DNA of 64,000 nucleotides from an uncultured Acidobacteriota bacterium (GCA_903847195.1 CAINCZ010000157.1:1-64000), one strand, 5' to 3'; counted from the first letter of the stretch, positions 38,729-47,372 are shown. Translations and numbers: made by a program. Notes: generated from the sequence alone by a model not told the origin.

Positions 38729-40366
38729 ATGATTCGCATGACTGGTGGCGCAGCCATTGTCAAATCACTGCAGGCGTACGGAATCGAAACCTTGTTCGGC
38801 ATCCCCGGGGTGCAGCTCGACGAACTCTTCGTTGCGCTTTACGACGAGCGCGAGTCCATCCGCGTCATCGCCAATCGCCACGAACAAGGGTGCGCCTACA
38901 TGGCGTATGGCTATGCCAAATCCAGCGGGCGGGTGGGAGCCTACACCGTGGTTCCGGGGCCGGGGTTCCTCAACTCCTCGGCCGCTCTTGCCACCGCTTA
39001 TGCGGGCAATGCGCAAGTGCTATGCATCACCGGTCAAGTGCCTTCGCCGCAGATCGGCCGTCAGGCGGGCGCGCATCACGAAATCAACGATCAGTTGGGG
39101 ATCATCCGCAATCTGACCAAGTACGCGGCGCGCATCGAACACCCCGCCCTCACGCCGGACGCCTTCGACCAGGCTTTCCGTGCCCTGCGCAGCGGACGTC
39201 CGCGTCCGGTGGCTCTGGAAATGGCGCCCGACGTCATGGCGTACAACGCGGCGGTCACCTTGCGCGAACCCTGCCCGGCTCCGCCTCCGCTCGAGCCCGA
39301 TCCGGAGCTGATCGAAAAGGCCGCCGCGTTGTTGGGCGCAGCGCAAAACCCGATCATTGCCGTTGGCGGCGGCATCTTCGGCGCCGAAGCCGAAACGCTG
39401 CACGTTGCTGAAATGCTCCAGGCGCCGGTGTCGATGTCGCGCAACGCCAAGGGCGCGATCAGCTTCCGTCACCATCTCGGATTGCCCGAGACCGCCGGCC
39501 ATCGCCTTTGGGGTGAAGTTGACGTGGTGCTGGCGGTCGGCACGCGCCTCCAGGAGCAGTACCGTCGCTGGGGCATTGCGGAAGACATCAAGATCATCCG
39601 CATCGATGTCGATCCGGCCGAACTCGAGCGCAACGGCAAGCCCGCTGTCGCCATTCTGGCCGACGCCAAGGTGGCGCTCGCCGCTCTGGCCAACAGCCTG
39701 GGCAAGCACAACCGGCAGCGTCCCTCGCGCAAGGCCGAACTCGAAGCACTGAAGGCCGGGCTGGAAGAGGAATACGAGCAGCTCACGCCGCAGATCGAAT
39801 ACATCCGGGCGATCCGCAGCCAGCTTCCCGACGACGGCTTCGTGGTCAGCGAATCCACCCAGCTCTCCTATGCCGCGCGCATCGCCATGCCCTTCTATTG
39901 CCCGCGCACCTTCATCACCGCCGGCTACCAAGGGACGCTGGGCTACGGCTTCCCCACGGCCATCGGCGTGAAGGTCGCCAATCCCGACAAGCAGGTGATC
40001 TCGATCACCGGCGACGGCGGGTTCCTCTTCGCCGGCTCTGAACTTGCCACTGCCGTGCAGTACGGCATCGCCAGCGTGACCCTGATCTTCAATAACAATG
40101 CCTACGGCAACGTAAAGCGGGCGCAAATTGAAAAGTACGGCAACCGGGTGATCGCGACCGACCTGCGCAACCCCGACTTCGTCAAACTGGCCGAGTGCTA
40201 TGGCGCGCAGGGACTACGTGCGGAGAGCCCGAAGGCCCTGGCGGATGCGCTCCGGTGCGCATTTGCCTACACCAACGGCCCGACTGTCATCGAGATCCCG
40301 GTGGGCGACATGCCCAGCCCCTGGCACTTGATCGATATGCCGCGCGTGAAACGGATAAAACGTTAA
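38729..40366 (+). CDS. ThDP-dependent enzyme (acetolactate synthase / 2-oxoacid decarboxylase type)
   Basis: 545-residue thiamine diphosphate enzyme with the N-, central and C-domains of the POX family. The ThDP-activating Glu is residue 52 (NRHEQGCAYMA). The cofactor motif GDGGFLF begins at 428 and ends with NNNAYGN near 455-461. It lacks the FAD-site features I would expect for a true acetolactate synthase large subunit, and no small subunit is near, so decarboxylation or carboligation of an unusual 2-oxoacid is more likely. ATG 38729 is preceded by AGGGA. ATG 38708 is in frame but poorly spaced. It lies between a transporter and a hydroxyacid dehydrogenase, forming a 2-oxoacid module. Confidence 0.88.
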   Translation: MIRMTGGAAIVKSLQAYGIETLFGIPGVQLDELFVALYDERESIRVIANRHEQGCAYMAYGYAKSSGRVGAYTVVPGPGFLNSSAALATAYAGNAQVLCITGQVPSPQIGRQAGAHHEINDQLGIIRNLTKYAARIEHPALTPDAFDQAFRALRSGRPRPVALEMAPDVMAYNAAVTLREPCPAPPPLEPDPELIEKAAALLGAAQNPIIAVGGGIFGAEAETLHVAEMLQAPVSMSRNAKGAISFRHHLGLPETAGHRLWGEVDVVLAVGTRLQEQYRRWGIAEDIKIIRIDVDPAELERNGKPAVAILADAKVALAALANSLGKHNRQRPSRKAELEALKAGLEEEYEQLTPQIEYIRAIRSQLPDDGFVVSESTQLSYAARIAMPFYCPRTFITAGYQGTLGYGFPTAIGVKVANPDKQVISITGDGGFLFAGSELATAVQYGIASVTLIFNNNAYGNVKRAQIEKYGNRVIATDLRNPDFVKLAECYGAQGLRAESPKALADALRCAFAYTNGPTVIEIPVGDMPSPWHLIDMPRVKRIKR

Positions 40367-40437
40367 CGCTTGATTGCGCACGCCGGATGAAATGGCGGCA
40401 CACCAATTCGGAAGTCAGATAGCAGAGGATGTTCATA

Positions 40438-41505
40438 ATGTCGAACCCCAAGGTCTTCATATTCGCGCCTGTCCACCGGATGGGCGCCTCTTATAAAGCC
40501 TATGAAGTACTCGAACAGGCGAATCTCGATATTCTCTACGGCAATGCTTCCTGGCACACGCCCCAGGGCGATAACGAAGACCAAATGTGCGTGATGGCCA
40601 AGGGCGCCGATGCCCTGACCGGAGGCTCCATCAAGAGCAGCCCCATTACGGGCAAGATCATGGACGGTTCTCCGAACCTGCGCATCGTCGCCAAGTGTTC
40701 GATCGGCGTCGACGACGTAGAGGTCGATGCCGCCACGGAGCGCGGCATCCTGGTCACGCACGCCCCCACGGAGTCCAACTGGTCCGGCGTCGCCGAAGGC
40801 GTCATGGGCACCATGCTGACCCTGCTGAAGAAAATTCGCGAGCGCGACGAGTTCGTGAAAGCGGGCAAGTGGCGCGACCCTTCGCTTCAGGGAGTTTCTG
40901 TCGGACGGCATCAGGATGGCTATCCCGGCATCACCATCGGAATCATCGGACTGGGGCGCATCGGCCGCCGCTTCGCCGACCTGCTGAAGCCGTGGCGCGT
41001 GCGCGTCCTCGCCAGTGATCCCTACGTGGAAGAGTCCCTGTTCATCCTGTGCGACACGCAGCGCGTCGACCTGGAAACCCTGCTGAAGGAATCCGACGTC
41101 GTCAGCCTCCACGTTACCCAGACGAAGGAGACCTGCCAGATGTTCGGGGCCAAGGAGTTTGCCCAGATGAAGCAGGGCTCGGTCTTCATCAACACCGCGC
41201 GCGGCCCGGTGGTGAATACCCCGGCCCTGGTGGCCGTCCTTGAAAGTGGCCACATCGCCGCTGCCGGCCTCGATGTCTTTGAAAACGAGCCGCTGCCTGC
41301 CGATTCGCCGCTGCTCAAAATGGGAAACAAGGTGTTGCTCTCGCCCCACATGGCCTCCTCCAACCTCGACGGCGGCCTCAAGCAGGGAATCATCTGGGCC
41401 AACCGCTCTGTGCTCGACGCCCTGAATGGGAAGGTTCCCGAGCACGTCTACAACAAGGAAGTCATCCCCACGTGGGTGCGGCGCTTCGGAGGCAAGAAGG
41501 CGTAA
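40438..41505 (+). CDS. D-2-hydroxyacid dehydrogenase family protein
   Basis: 355-residue NAD(P)-dependent enzyme interconverting 2-oxo and D-2-hydroxy acids. Nucleotide loop GLGRIG at 171-176; catalytic Arg255 (NTARGPVVN), Glu284 (DVFENEPL) and His304 (LSPHMA). It is slightly longer than typical, with an extra loop near residues 145-163 (DPSLQGVSVGRHQDG). ATG 40438 has GAGG 9 nt upstream; ATG 40429 sits in that ribosome site. It begins 71 bp after the ThDP gene, probably in the same transcript. The two enzymes probably share a 2-oxoacid. Confidence 0.9.
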   Translation: MSNPKVFIFAPVHRMGASYKAYEVLEQANLDILYGNASWHTPQGDNEDQMCVMAKGADALTGGSIKSSPITGKIMDGSPNLRIVAKCSIGVDDVEVDAATERGILVTHAPTESNWSGVAEGVMGTMLTLLKKIRERDEFVKAGKWRDPSLQGVSVGRHQDGYPGITIGIIGLGRIGRRFADLLKPWRVRVLASDPYVEESLFILCDTQRVDLETLLKESDVVSLHVTQTKETCQMFGAKEFAQMKQGSVFINTARGPVVNTPALVAVLESGHIAAAGLDVFENEPLPADSPLLKMGNKVLLSPHMASSNLDGGLKQGIIWANRSVLDALNGKVPEHVYNKEVIPTWVRRFGGKKA

Positions 41506-41958
41506 CCCTCTCCAATACTGCTAGATAGCTCCCTTCAGGATTCTTGGCGTGCAGGCCAGATCAATGGTGCCCGTGATGCGTCCGATGTATCACGAGCGCT
41601 GTCAAATTGAATTAGACAGGCTTGGCCGTTCAAGACGTAATATATGCGCCCAAACCGGGAAAATATTTGCCTGCAGTAGTGTGGAAGGTCTGGCCGACTC
41701 TTGAGGGTCAGGGATGCGATTATGCTGTGCTTTTGCCGGAAAATCGGTAGCCAAGGCGGTCTTACCAGCGGTCCCATATCCTTCCAGCCTAGTTCCTTTA
41801 CTTCGCCGCCTCTCAGCATGACTTCGGCGGCTTCACTCCTTGGCGGCCCCCCGCGATGAGCTAAGAGCGACTTCCGACGAGGTGTGACCGCTGCTGATTG
41901 TTCTGTTTCTCATGTTCGAAATACCAGTCGGTCCACGAACTGACTGAGAGGAGAGGAT
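41506..41958 (+). other. Gene-free regulatory stretch upstream of MFS gene 2
   Basis: 453 bp without a credible gene. It contains the palindrome at 41599-41619, a possible -10 TAATAT at 41638-41643, and otherwise mixed sequence. No TetR-type TGAGG-N4-CCTCA site is present here, unlike upstream of MFS 1. Confidence 0.5.
41599..41619. promoter_or_regulatory. 21-bp palindrome copy 2 upstream of MFS 2
   Basis: Arms CTGTCAAATT and AATTAGACAG around a central G; nine of ten base pairs are symmetric. The core and flanks recur at 36817-36837 upstream of the paralogous MFS gene. The right arm contains TAGACA, a possible -35 before TAATAT at 41638. No matching regulator gene is recognised in the window. 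Confidence 0.6.
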
Positions 41959-43371
41959 ATGGGCCAGGAAGTGAGTGGTACCCCAGGCGTTACCGCAGGT
42001 GCCGGGCAGCCCCCGGCGGCAGTTAAGACGATGACCTATACGGAGGTCATCGATCAATCGCCGATGACGCCGTTCCTGTGGCTGGTTCTGCTCGGCTGCG
42101 TGGTGGCGCAGATTCTGGACGGCTTCGACTTCCAGAGTACTTCGTTCGCGCTGCCGCTGATCAGCAGGGAATTTCACATCAACCACACCCAGGCTGGCCT
42201 GATCAGCGCGGTGACCAATTTTGGGTTGCTGCTCGGCGCCCTGATCTTTGCTCCGATCTCCGACCGAATCGGCCGCAGGCCGGTATTCCAGTGGGCACTG
42301 TTCCTTTATGCCTTCGGTACCTTCCTCAGCGCCCTCGCCCCGAACTATACCTTCCTGCTGGTGGTGCGCTTTATCACCGGCATTGGCATCGCGGCTGAGT
42401 TCCCGGTGGTGATGGCGCTGCTGGCCGAGTATTCGCCCAAGCGGCTGCGCCACCTCTTCGTGGCCGCCGGCGGCATTGGCTATTCCTTTGGCTGGTTTGT
42501 CTGCGCCGTGGTGGCCACTGCCATCGTTCCGAGGTTCGGCTGGCGCGCCCTCTACATGCTCGGTGTGGTGCCGGCGCTCATGATTATTTACGTCCGGCGC
42601 TACGTGCCGGAATCGGTGCGCTTCCTGTGCATGCGCGGTCGGCATCAAGAAGCCCGCGTGATCGCCAAAAAGATTGCCAACGACGCGGGATTCACCGGCG
42701 TCGAACTAGTTCCCCCGCCGTCGACGTTGGATCCCAAGGCCAGCGCGGCAAAGCAGTTTTCCGCCCTGCGCCCGTTTCTTGCTGCCCTGATCGTGATGGC
42801 GCTGTTCCAGTTGGCCAACAACGTTCAGATCGTCGGCATCGGCACCTGGCTTCCCTCGATCTTCATGAAGCAGGGCTTCAATATCAGGGCCAGCTTCAGC
42901 TTCACCATGATCGTGCTGGCCACTACGCCGATCGGGCAGATCTGCGCGATGTGGCTGCAGGACAAGATGCCGCGAAAGTGGGCCATTTTCCTGCTCTGCG
43001 GCCTCGGCGCATTGTGCTTCTTCGTCGCCGGTCTTTCGTTTGAGTTCCACTACCCGATTGCGGCGACCATTGCTGCCATCGTTGCTTACCAGTTCTTCTC
43101 GGGCGGCACGGTGCCGATCATCATGACGCTGAACGTCGAACTGTTCCCGACCCAGGTGCGCAGCCTCGCCTACGGCTTGGTGGTGGCCTTTGCGCGCATC
43201 GGCTCGATCTCCGGTCCGCTCATCCTCGGCGTCATGCTGACCCTGGGCACCGAGATTCACCAGATCATCTATTACTTCTCGTTGCCTCTGGTGGTCGCGG
43301 CGGTCCTGCTGGTAATTTTCATCCGGGTCGATCCACGCCAGAGATCGCTGGAAGATGTTACGGGCCACTAA
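41959..43371 (+). CDS. MFS transporter, paralogue 2
   Basis: 470-residue, 12-helix transporter closely similar to the one at 37176 along its whole length, including the unusual N-terminus MGQE..GVTAGA, DGFDFQSTSFALPLI, SDRIGRRPVFQWALF and the C-terminal FIRVDPRQRSLEDV. Gene duplication is evident. ATG 41959 is preceded by GAGAGGAGAGG. The upstream palindrome is shared with paralogue 1, while the TetR operator is not, so the two may respond to different signals or concentrations. Likely substrate: an organic acid (inferred from family and neighbours). Confidence 0.9.
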   Translation: MGQEVSGTPGVTAGAGQPPAAVKTMTYTEVIDQSPMTPFLWLVLLGCVVAQILDGFDFQSTSFALPLISREFHINHTQAGLISAVTNFGLLLGALIFAPISDRIGRRPVFQWALFLYAFGTFLSALAPNYTFLLVVRFITGIGIAAEFPVVMALLAEYSPKRLRHLFVAAGGIGYSFGWFVCAVVATAIVPRFGWRALYMLGVVPALMIIYVRRYVPESVRFLCMRGRHQEARVIAKKIANDAGFTGVELVPPPSTLDPKASAAKQFSALRPFLAALIVMALFQLANNVQIVGIGTWLPSIFMKQGFNIRASFSFTMIVLATTPIGQICAMWLQDKMPRKWAIFLLCGLGALCFFVAGLSFEFHYPIAATIAAIVAYQFFSGGTVPIIMTLNVELFPTQVRSLAYGLVVAFARIGSISGPLILGVMLTLGTEIHQIIYYFSLPLVVAAVLLVIFIRVDPRQRSLEDVTGH

Positions 43372-43375
43372 ACAG

Positions 43376-43402
43376 GACAGCGCAACCTCGGGTTGCGCTG
43401 TC
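43376..43402 (+). terminator. Hairpin after MFS gene 2
   Basis: Perfect 12-bp stem GACAGCGCAACC / GGTTGCGCTGTC with a TCG loop, 5 bp after the stop. No U-run follows. Possible terminator or mRNA 3'-end protector. Confidence 0.6.
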
Positions 43403-43566
43403 TGCGTATTGCGCCGCTATCGCTGGGCTGGGGGAATTCAAGCCGGTGATGTCGGCACCGGTCTTGGTGATGTCAGCCGGCAGGAAAAAGGTCAGGAGCT
43501 CAGGGTTCGTCTGGACCGGGCCCCTTTTTCCCTGAAGCCCCGAACCGCTCCCCTCCCGGCACATCG

Positions 43567-44202
43567 CTATTGCAGTACGTCGCCCAGGTAATCGGTCAGC
43601 ACGCGCTTGAACTCGGCGCTTACCAAGGCGTGCTCGCGGGCAGGCGTAGTGGCGTATATCGCGACGAGCCCTTTCATGATCTGCACCACGACGTTGGCCA
43701 CCAGCAGGGCGCGTTCGCGCGAAAGAGACGGGTTCTTGGCCATGAACGCTCGGGAGAACTGCGCGCGAAGGTTCTGCCGGACGGCGGCGTCGCGGGCGAA
43801 CTTGATCGGCGCGGCGATGAGAGGCAGGTAGGCCGGGTGCTGCTCGGTGAAAGCCGCCATCATGCCGACGAGGCGTTGGGCAAAGTCCTCAATGCCCAGT
43901 TCTTTCGCCTCTTCGGTCAGAGAGGACCAGTGCGCGTCCGTTTCCTGCGCGTAGCGCTGCAGCAAGGCGCGTGCCACGGCCGTCTTGTCGGGGAAGTAGC
44001 GGTACAGAGCCCCGATCGACGCCTTCGACCGCCGGGCGATGGCCGTCATGGTCATGGATTCGTAGCCGACGTCCGCGACGATCTCGGCGGCCGCATTCAG
44101 GAAAGATTCAATGCGGCGCGACGCCCGCTCCTGTTGTGGAACGACGCGCTCTGATCGGGTGGCCGACGCGACGTGATCGGGAGTTGACGAAAGTGAGGAC
44201 AT
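43567..44202 (-). CDS. TetR-family transcriptional regulator
   Basis: 211-residue repressor. The N-terminal HTH is at about residues 28-75 (FLNAAAEIVADVGYESMTMTAIARR, then SKASIGALYRYFPDKTAVA), followed by an all-helical ligand domain without recognisable specificity. It is divergent from the HMGL-like gene, with the dyad AAGTGAGG-N4-CCTCATTT between them, so autoregulation and control of that operon are likely. The TATAAT at 44209-44214 (minus strand) ends 6 bp before the ATG at 44202, so the mRNA is probably leaderless. A half-site AAGTGAGG occurs again at 44191-44198, within its first codons. Confidence 0.92.
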   Translation of the reverse strand: MSSLSSTPDHVASATRSERVVPQQERASRRIESFLNAAAEIVADVGYESMTMTAIARRSKASIGALYRYFPDKTAVARALLQRYAQETDAHWSSLTEEAKELGIEDFAQRLVGMMAAFTEQHPAYLPLIAAPIKFARDAAVRQNLRAQFSRAFMAKNPSLSRERALLVANVVVQIMKGLVAIYATTPAREHALVSAEFKRVLTDYLGDVLQ

Positions 44203-44208
44203 GCTCGT

Positions 44209-44246
44209 ATTATATCCTTAACAAGTGAGGAAGTCCTCATTTATTT
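44209..44246. promoter_or_regulatory. Divergent tetR / HMGL promoter region with TetR operator
   Basis: The operator is AAGTGAGG (44223-44230) and CCTCATTT (44235-44242), spacer AAGT. It fills the space between TTAACA (44218-44223) and TTATTT (44241-44246), a plausible plus-strand promoter with 17-bp spacing. On the minus strand TATAAT (44214-44209) serves tetR. Binding would therefore block both directions. Confidence 0.75.
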
Positions 44247-44311
44247 TGATGGCCGCTAGGCTCGCCCGGCGATCAAAACGCAAAACACACAGAGTGAAAG
44301 GGAGGCTTTCC

Positions 44312-45544
44312 GTGAACCCATGGGATATTGAAGGAAAATGGAGCGTGTCGCCGTATGGATGGGCGGAGGAAGTGCGCAAGGAGTTTCCTCTGATGCGCAA
44401 GAGGATCGCCATCCGTGACGATACCTTCCGGGAAGGCGACCACTGTATCGGGTATCGCATGAGCTTCGATGACAAGATCGAGCTCCTTCGCCTTACCGTG
44501 GAAATGGGAGTCGAGGAAATCGATATCGGCGGTCCTTCCCTGCACAAGACCGAGTACGACCTGACCACCGCGCTGAAAGAGTCCGGGATCAAGGTGCGCA
44601 AGACCGCCCGCGTCTTCGGCAGCAAGAAGGTGGACTTCCGGCGTGAAATCGACATGTGCATGGCCGCCGGTGCCGACAACCTGCGCGTCGTCCTGATGTA
44701 CCTCAACGAGCAGAAGGTTCTCGACGAACTCAAGCTGCTGCCCGCCATCTTCGATTACGTCCACACTCAGTACAAGACCCAGATCAGCTGGGCCATCTCG
44801 GACTGTCCGCGCGCGCCCATGCACCTGATCCGCAAGGTGTACGAGGAAGGCGTTGCCGCAGGCGGCGACAAGGCGGGCATCAACGACACCTTCGGCATCG
44901 CCACCCCGGCCGTCATGCGCTATCTGACGCGGGTAATCCGCGAGATCATCCCCGAATCGATGGAGCTCAAAGCCCATTGCCACAACACCTTTGGCCTGGG
45001 CACGGCCAACACCCTGGCCTGCGCCGAGGGCGGGGCTACCGAACTCGACTGCTGCATCAACGGCTACGGCGACGAAGCGGGCAACGCCTCGCTGGAAGAA
45101 GTGGCCGCCAGCCTCGAAGCGCTCTATGGCGTCAGCACCGGCCTGGACCTGACCAAACTGGCCAACTACTCGAAGATCGCTGCCGAAAAGGGCCAGCTTC
45201 CGATTCAGCCCCACAAGGCCGTCGTCGGCGAGAATGCGTTCCTGCGGCCGATGTTGATCTGGTCGGGCGTGAACATGGCGAAGGAATCCTGGATGCTCCA
45301 TGAGCCGCTGGATCCGGACGCGGTGGGCATGACGTCTACCGTCGTGTTTGGTCCCGCGCAGAGCCTGGAAGACGAACCGATCGAAGTGAAGTTCAAGGAG
45401 TTGGGAATCCCCTGCACGCTCGAGAAGATCGTCAAGGCGCGTGCCATCGCCGAGGGCCTGCTGGGCGAATATCGTACCGTCAAGGTGCGCGCGCACAAGT
45501 ATCTGACCGAGGCCGAGTTCGAAGATATCCTGCGGAAGGTTTAG
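44312..45544 (+). CDS. DRE-TIM metallolyase (HMG-CoA lyase-like / isopropylmalate synthase-like)
   Basis: 410-residue TIM-barrel enzyme making or cleaving a C-C bond next to a carboxylate. The metal/catalytic motif is RDDTFREGD at residues 35-43, a variant of RDGxR/Q, and the metal His pair is HCH at 222-224 (KAHCHNTFG). GYGDEAGNASLEE corresponds to the glycine-rich loop, and a C-terminal extension of ~90 residues follows. It is not a LeuA or a standard HMGL. In a catabolic operon a retro-aldol (lyase) direction is more likely. The GTG start at 44312 has GGAGG 6 nt upstream; the open frame extends back into the operator. First gene of the operon with the GlcG-like, enolase-like and PrpD-like genes. 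Confidence 0.82.
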   Translation: MNPWDIEGKWSVSPYGWAEEVRKEFPLMRKRIAIRDDTFREGDHCIGYRMSFDDKIELLRLTVEMGVEEIDIGGPSLHKTEYDLTTALKESGIKVRKTARVFGSKKVDFRREIDMCMAAGADNLRVVLMYLNEQKVLDELKLLPAIFDYVHTQYKTQISWAISDCPRAPMHLIRKVYEEGVAAGGDKAGINDTFGIATPAVMRYLTRVIREIIPESMELKAHCHNTFGLGTANTLACAEGGATELDCCINGYGDEAGNASLEEVAASLEALYGVSTGLDLTKLANYSKIAAEKGQLPIQPHKAVVGENAFLRPMLIWSGVNMAKESWMLHEPLDPDAVGMTSTVVFGPAQSLEDEPIEVKFKELGIPCTLEKIVKARAIAEGLLGEYRTVKVRAHKYLTEAEFEDILRKV

Positions 45545-45560
45545 TCGGAACAGTTGGAAA

Positions 45561-45581
45561 CGCCCCGCCAGCGGCGGGGCG
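45561..45581 (+). terminator. Intergenic hairpin between the HMGL-like and GlcG-like genes
   Basis: Perfect 9-bp stem CGCCCCGCC / GGCGGGGCG with a 3-nt loop. No U-run follows, so it is more likely a partial terminator or RNA-processing/stability element within an operon. Confidence 0.5.
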
Positions 45582-45616
45582 CGCAACGTCCAATCAAATT
45601 CATAAGGAGAACAACA

Positions 45617-46087
45617 ATGCCGGAAACTCTCACCGTAAAGAAGCTCACGCTCGAAGGCGCACAGAAGGTGCTTGAGGCCACGCTGAAAGAGGCCGCCGCC
45701 CGCAAGAAGAACGTCAGCGTGTCCGTCGTGGATGCCGGTGGCCACCTGGTCGCCTTCGCCCGCACCGACAAGGCGGGCCTGACGACCATCAACGTCGCCA
45801 ACAACAAGGCGCGATGCTCCGCTTTCACCGCTTTCCCGACCGGCAAGCTGAGCAAGGAAGGCAACGAGCGCACCGACTTCCACGCCCTTTCGATCACCAT
45901 GGCGGCTGGCCTTGAGAACATGGTTCTGATGCAGGGTGGCGTGCCGATCATCATCGACGGCGAGTGCATTGGCGGCGTGGCCGTCAGCGGCGCCGGACAC
46001 TTTGACGGCGAAATCGCCTGGGTAGGCGCACTGACGCTGCAAGGCGCGCAGAAGGTGGAGCCCAAGGTTAAGGAAGCCAAGGCTTAA
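45617..46087 (+). CDS. GlcG/HbpS family protein (DUF336)
   Basis: 156-residue small globular protein of the GlcG/HbpS-like family. Members bind haem or cobalamin or assist diol/glycolate metabolism, and their role is often unknown. The typical core is VSVVDAGGHLVAFARTDKA and then GGVPIIIDGECIGGVAVSG. ATG 45617 has AAGGAGA 6 nt upstream, a strong site. There is no signal peptide, so it should be cytosolic, unlike secreted HbpS. It sits between the HMGL-like and enolase-like genes, suggesting an accessory or catalytic role in this pathway. Confidence 0.85.
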   Translation: MPETLTVKKLTLEGAQKVLEATLKEAAARKKNVSVSVVDAGGHLVAFARTDKAGLTTINVANNKARCSAFTAFPTGKLSKEGNERTDFHALSITMAAGLENMVLMQGGVPIIIDGECIGGVAVSGAGHFDGEIAWVGALTLQGAQKVEPKVKEAKA

Positions 46088-46187
46088 TCGCCGGCAGCCT
46101 TTCTGCGCCTCCGATTTCCATGAGGCGCTAACTGCGATTCAAACGGCGGGTTGGCCCCGGGGGCCGGCCCGCGTGCTGGAGGATTTG

Positions 46188-47333
46188 ATGGAAGCTACTG
46201 CTGCGGCAAAACCGGTGATCGGCGCTGAACCAATTCTCAAGATCGGAGCCGTCCGGACTTGGAGAGTCGTACTCAAGCGAAAGCAAGTCTGGAAGACGGC
46301 CCGCTACACCAAGGGCGACATTGAAGCACTCGTCGTCGGCATCTCCGATCCGGACGGACTGACCGGATACGGATATCTGCCGTCCATGTTCTTGGAAGGC
46401 GAGTCCACGGCGGCCGCCGAAGCCCATCTGCACGTGGTGCTGAAGCCGGTCATCATGGGCCGCGAGCACGCCGGCGTGCAGCCGCTGATGAAAGACCTCG
46501 AGTCGGCGACGCGCCACAACCACCAGCTGAAGTTCGCCATTGAAGAGGCGCTGCTGGACATGCAGGCGAAGAAGCTGAACACGCCGCTGTTCAACCTGCT
46601 CGGCGGCCTGTGCTTCGCCGAAATGCCGGTCATGCGCGCCCTGACGCTCAAGACCCCCGAAGAGACGGCGGCCGACGCCCTGAAGCACCGCGAGAACGGC
46701 TACACCTACATGAAGCTCAAGGTCGGCCTCGATCCGAAGCGCGACGTTGCCGCCTTCAAAGCCGTCCGCGAGGCCGTGGGCGACGACGTGTTCCTCTCGA
46801 TCGACGCCAACCAGTCCTACTCGACGCACCAGGCGATCAAGGTCATCACCGAGTGCCAGAAGTACGGCATCAACCTGTGCGAGTCGCCGGTCAAGTGCGA
46901 CGACCTGCGCGGCTTCGCGTTCGTCCGTTCGCAGGTGCAGACGCCGATCATGGCCGACGAAGGCGCGCGCACCACGTCCGACGTGGCGCGGATGATCGAA
47001 AACGGCTGCATCGACGGTGCCAGCATCAAGCTGTGGAACGTGGGCGGCTTCATGAAGGGGAAGGAAATGGCGGCTCTGCTGAACGCCAACAACTGCTTCT
47101 GCCACATCGCCACCACGCCCGGCAGCCAGATCATGGAAGCGGGCCAGCTCCACTTCGCCGCCTCCACGGTCAACATGTTTGCCGGCGCCGAACTGGCCGA
47201 GTTCGCGGCCTTGCAGGAAGATCCGGGCCAGGGCCTGAAGATCGAAAACGGCATCCTGCGCGTGCCGATGGGCGCCGGTCTCGGCATCACCATCGACCTC
47301 AGCAAGGGCGTCGAAACGACAGACAAGTGGTAA
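46188..47333 (+). CDS. Enolase-superfamily enzyme (muconate-lactonising / mandelate-racemase type)
   Basis: 381-residue enzyme abstracting a proton alpha to a carboxylate. Acid-base residues: Lys176 and Lys178 (KLK) on the second barrel strand and Lys281 on the sixth (IKLWNVGG). Metal ligands are Asp206 (IDANQ), Glu232 (CESPV) and Glu258 (ADEGA). This layout matches the MLE subgroup (lactonases, racemases, o-succinylbenzoate synthase-like). The substrate cannot be predicted. ATG 46188 has GGAGG 5 nt upstream. It lies 100 bp after the GlcG-like gene and before PrpD-like, probably in the same operon. Confidence 0.88.
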   Translation: MEATAAAKPVIGAEPILKIGAVRTWRVVLKRKQVWKTARYTKGDIEALVVGISDPDGLTGYGYLPSMFLEGESTAAAEAHLHVVLKPVIMGREHAGVQPLMKDLESATRHNHQLKFAIEEALLDMQAKKLNTPLFNLLGGLCFAEMPVMRALTLKTPEETAADALKHRENGYTYMKLKVGLDPKRDVAAFKAVREAVGDDVFLSIDANQSYSTHQAIKVITECQKYGINLCESPVKCDDLRGFAFVRSQVQTPIMADEGARTTSDVARMIENGCIDGASIKLWNVGGFMKGKEMAALLNANNCFCHIATTPGSQIMEAGQLHFAASTVNMFAGAELAEFAALQEDPGQGLKIENGILRVPMGAGLGITIDLSKGVETTDKW

Positions 47334-47339
47334 AGGAAT

Positions 47340-47372
47340 CCGCAGCCCCTGCCTATGCGGCAGGGGCTGCGG
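47340..47372 (+). terminator. Hairpin after the enolase-superfamily gene
   Basis: Perfect 14-bp stem CCGCAGCCCCTGCC / GGCAGGGGCTGCGG with a 5-nt loop, 6 bp after the stop. No U-run follows. The very high stability may protect or terminate the upstream message. Confidence 0.6.

Noticed and set aside
38729..40366. Acetolactate synthase large subunit IlvB of valine synthesis
   Set aside because: No small subunit ilvN or ilvC nearby, and the context is a catabolic, regulated cluster; a general ThDP-enzyme call is safer.
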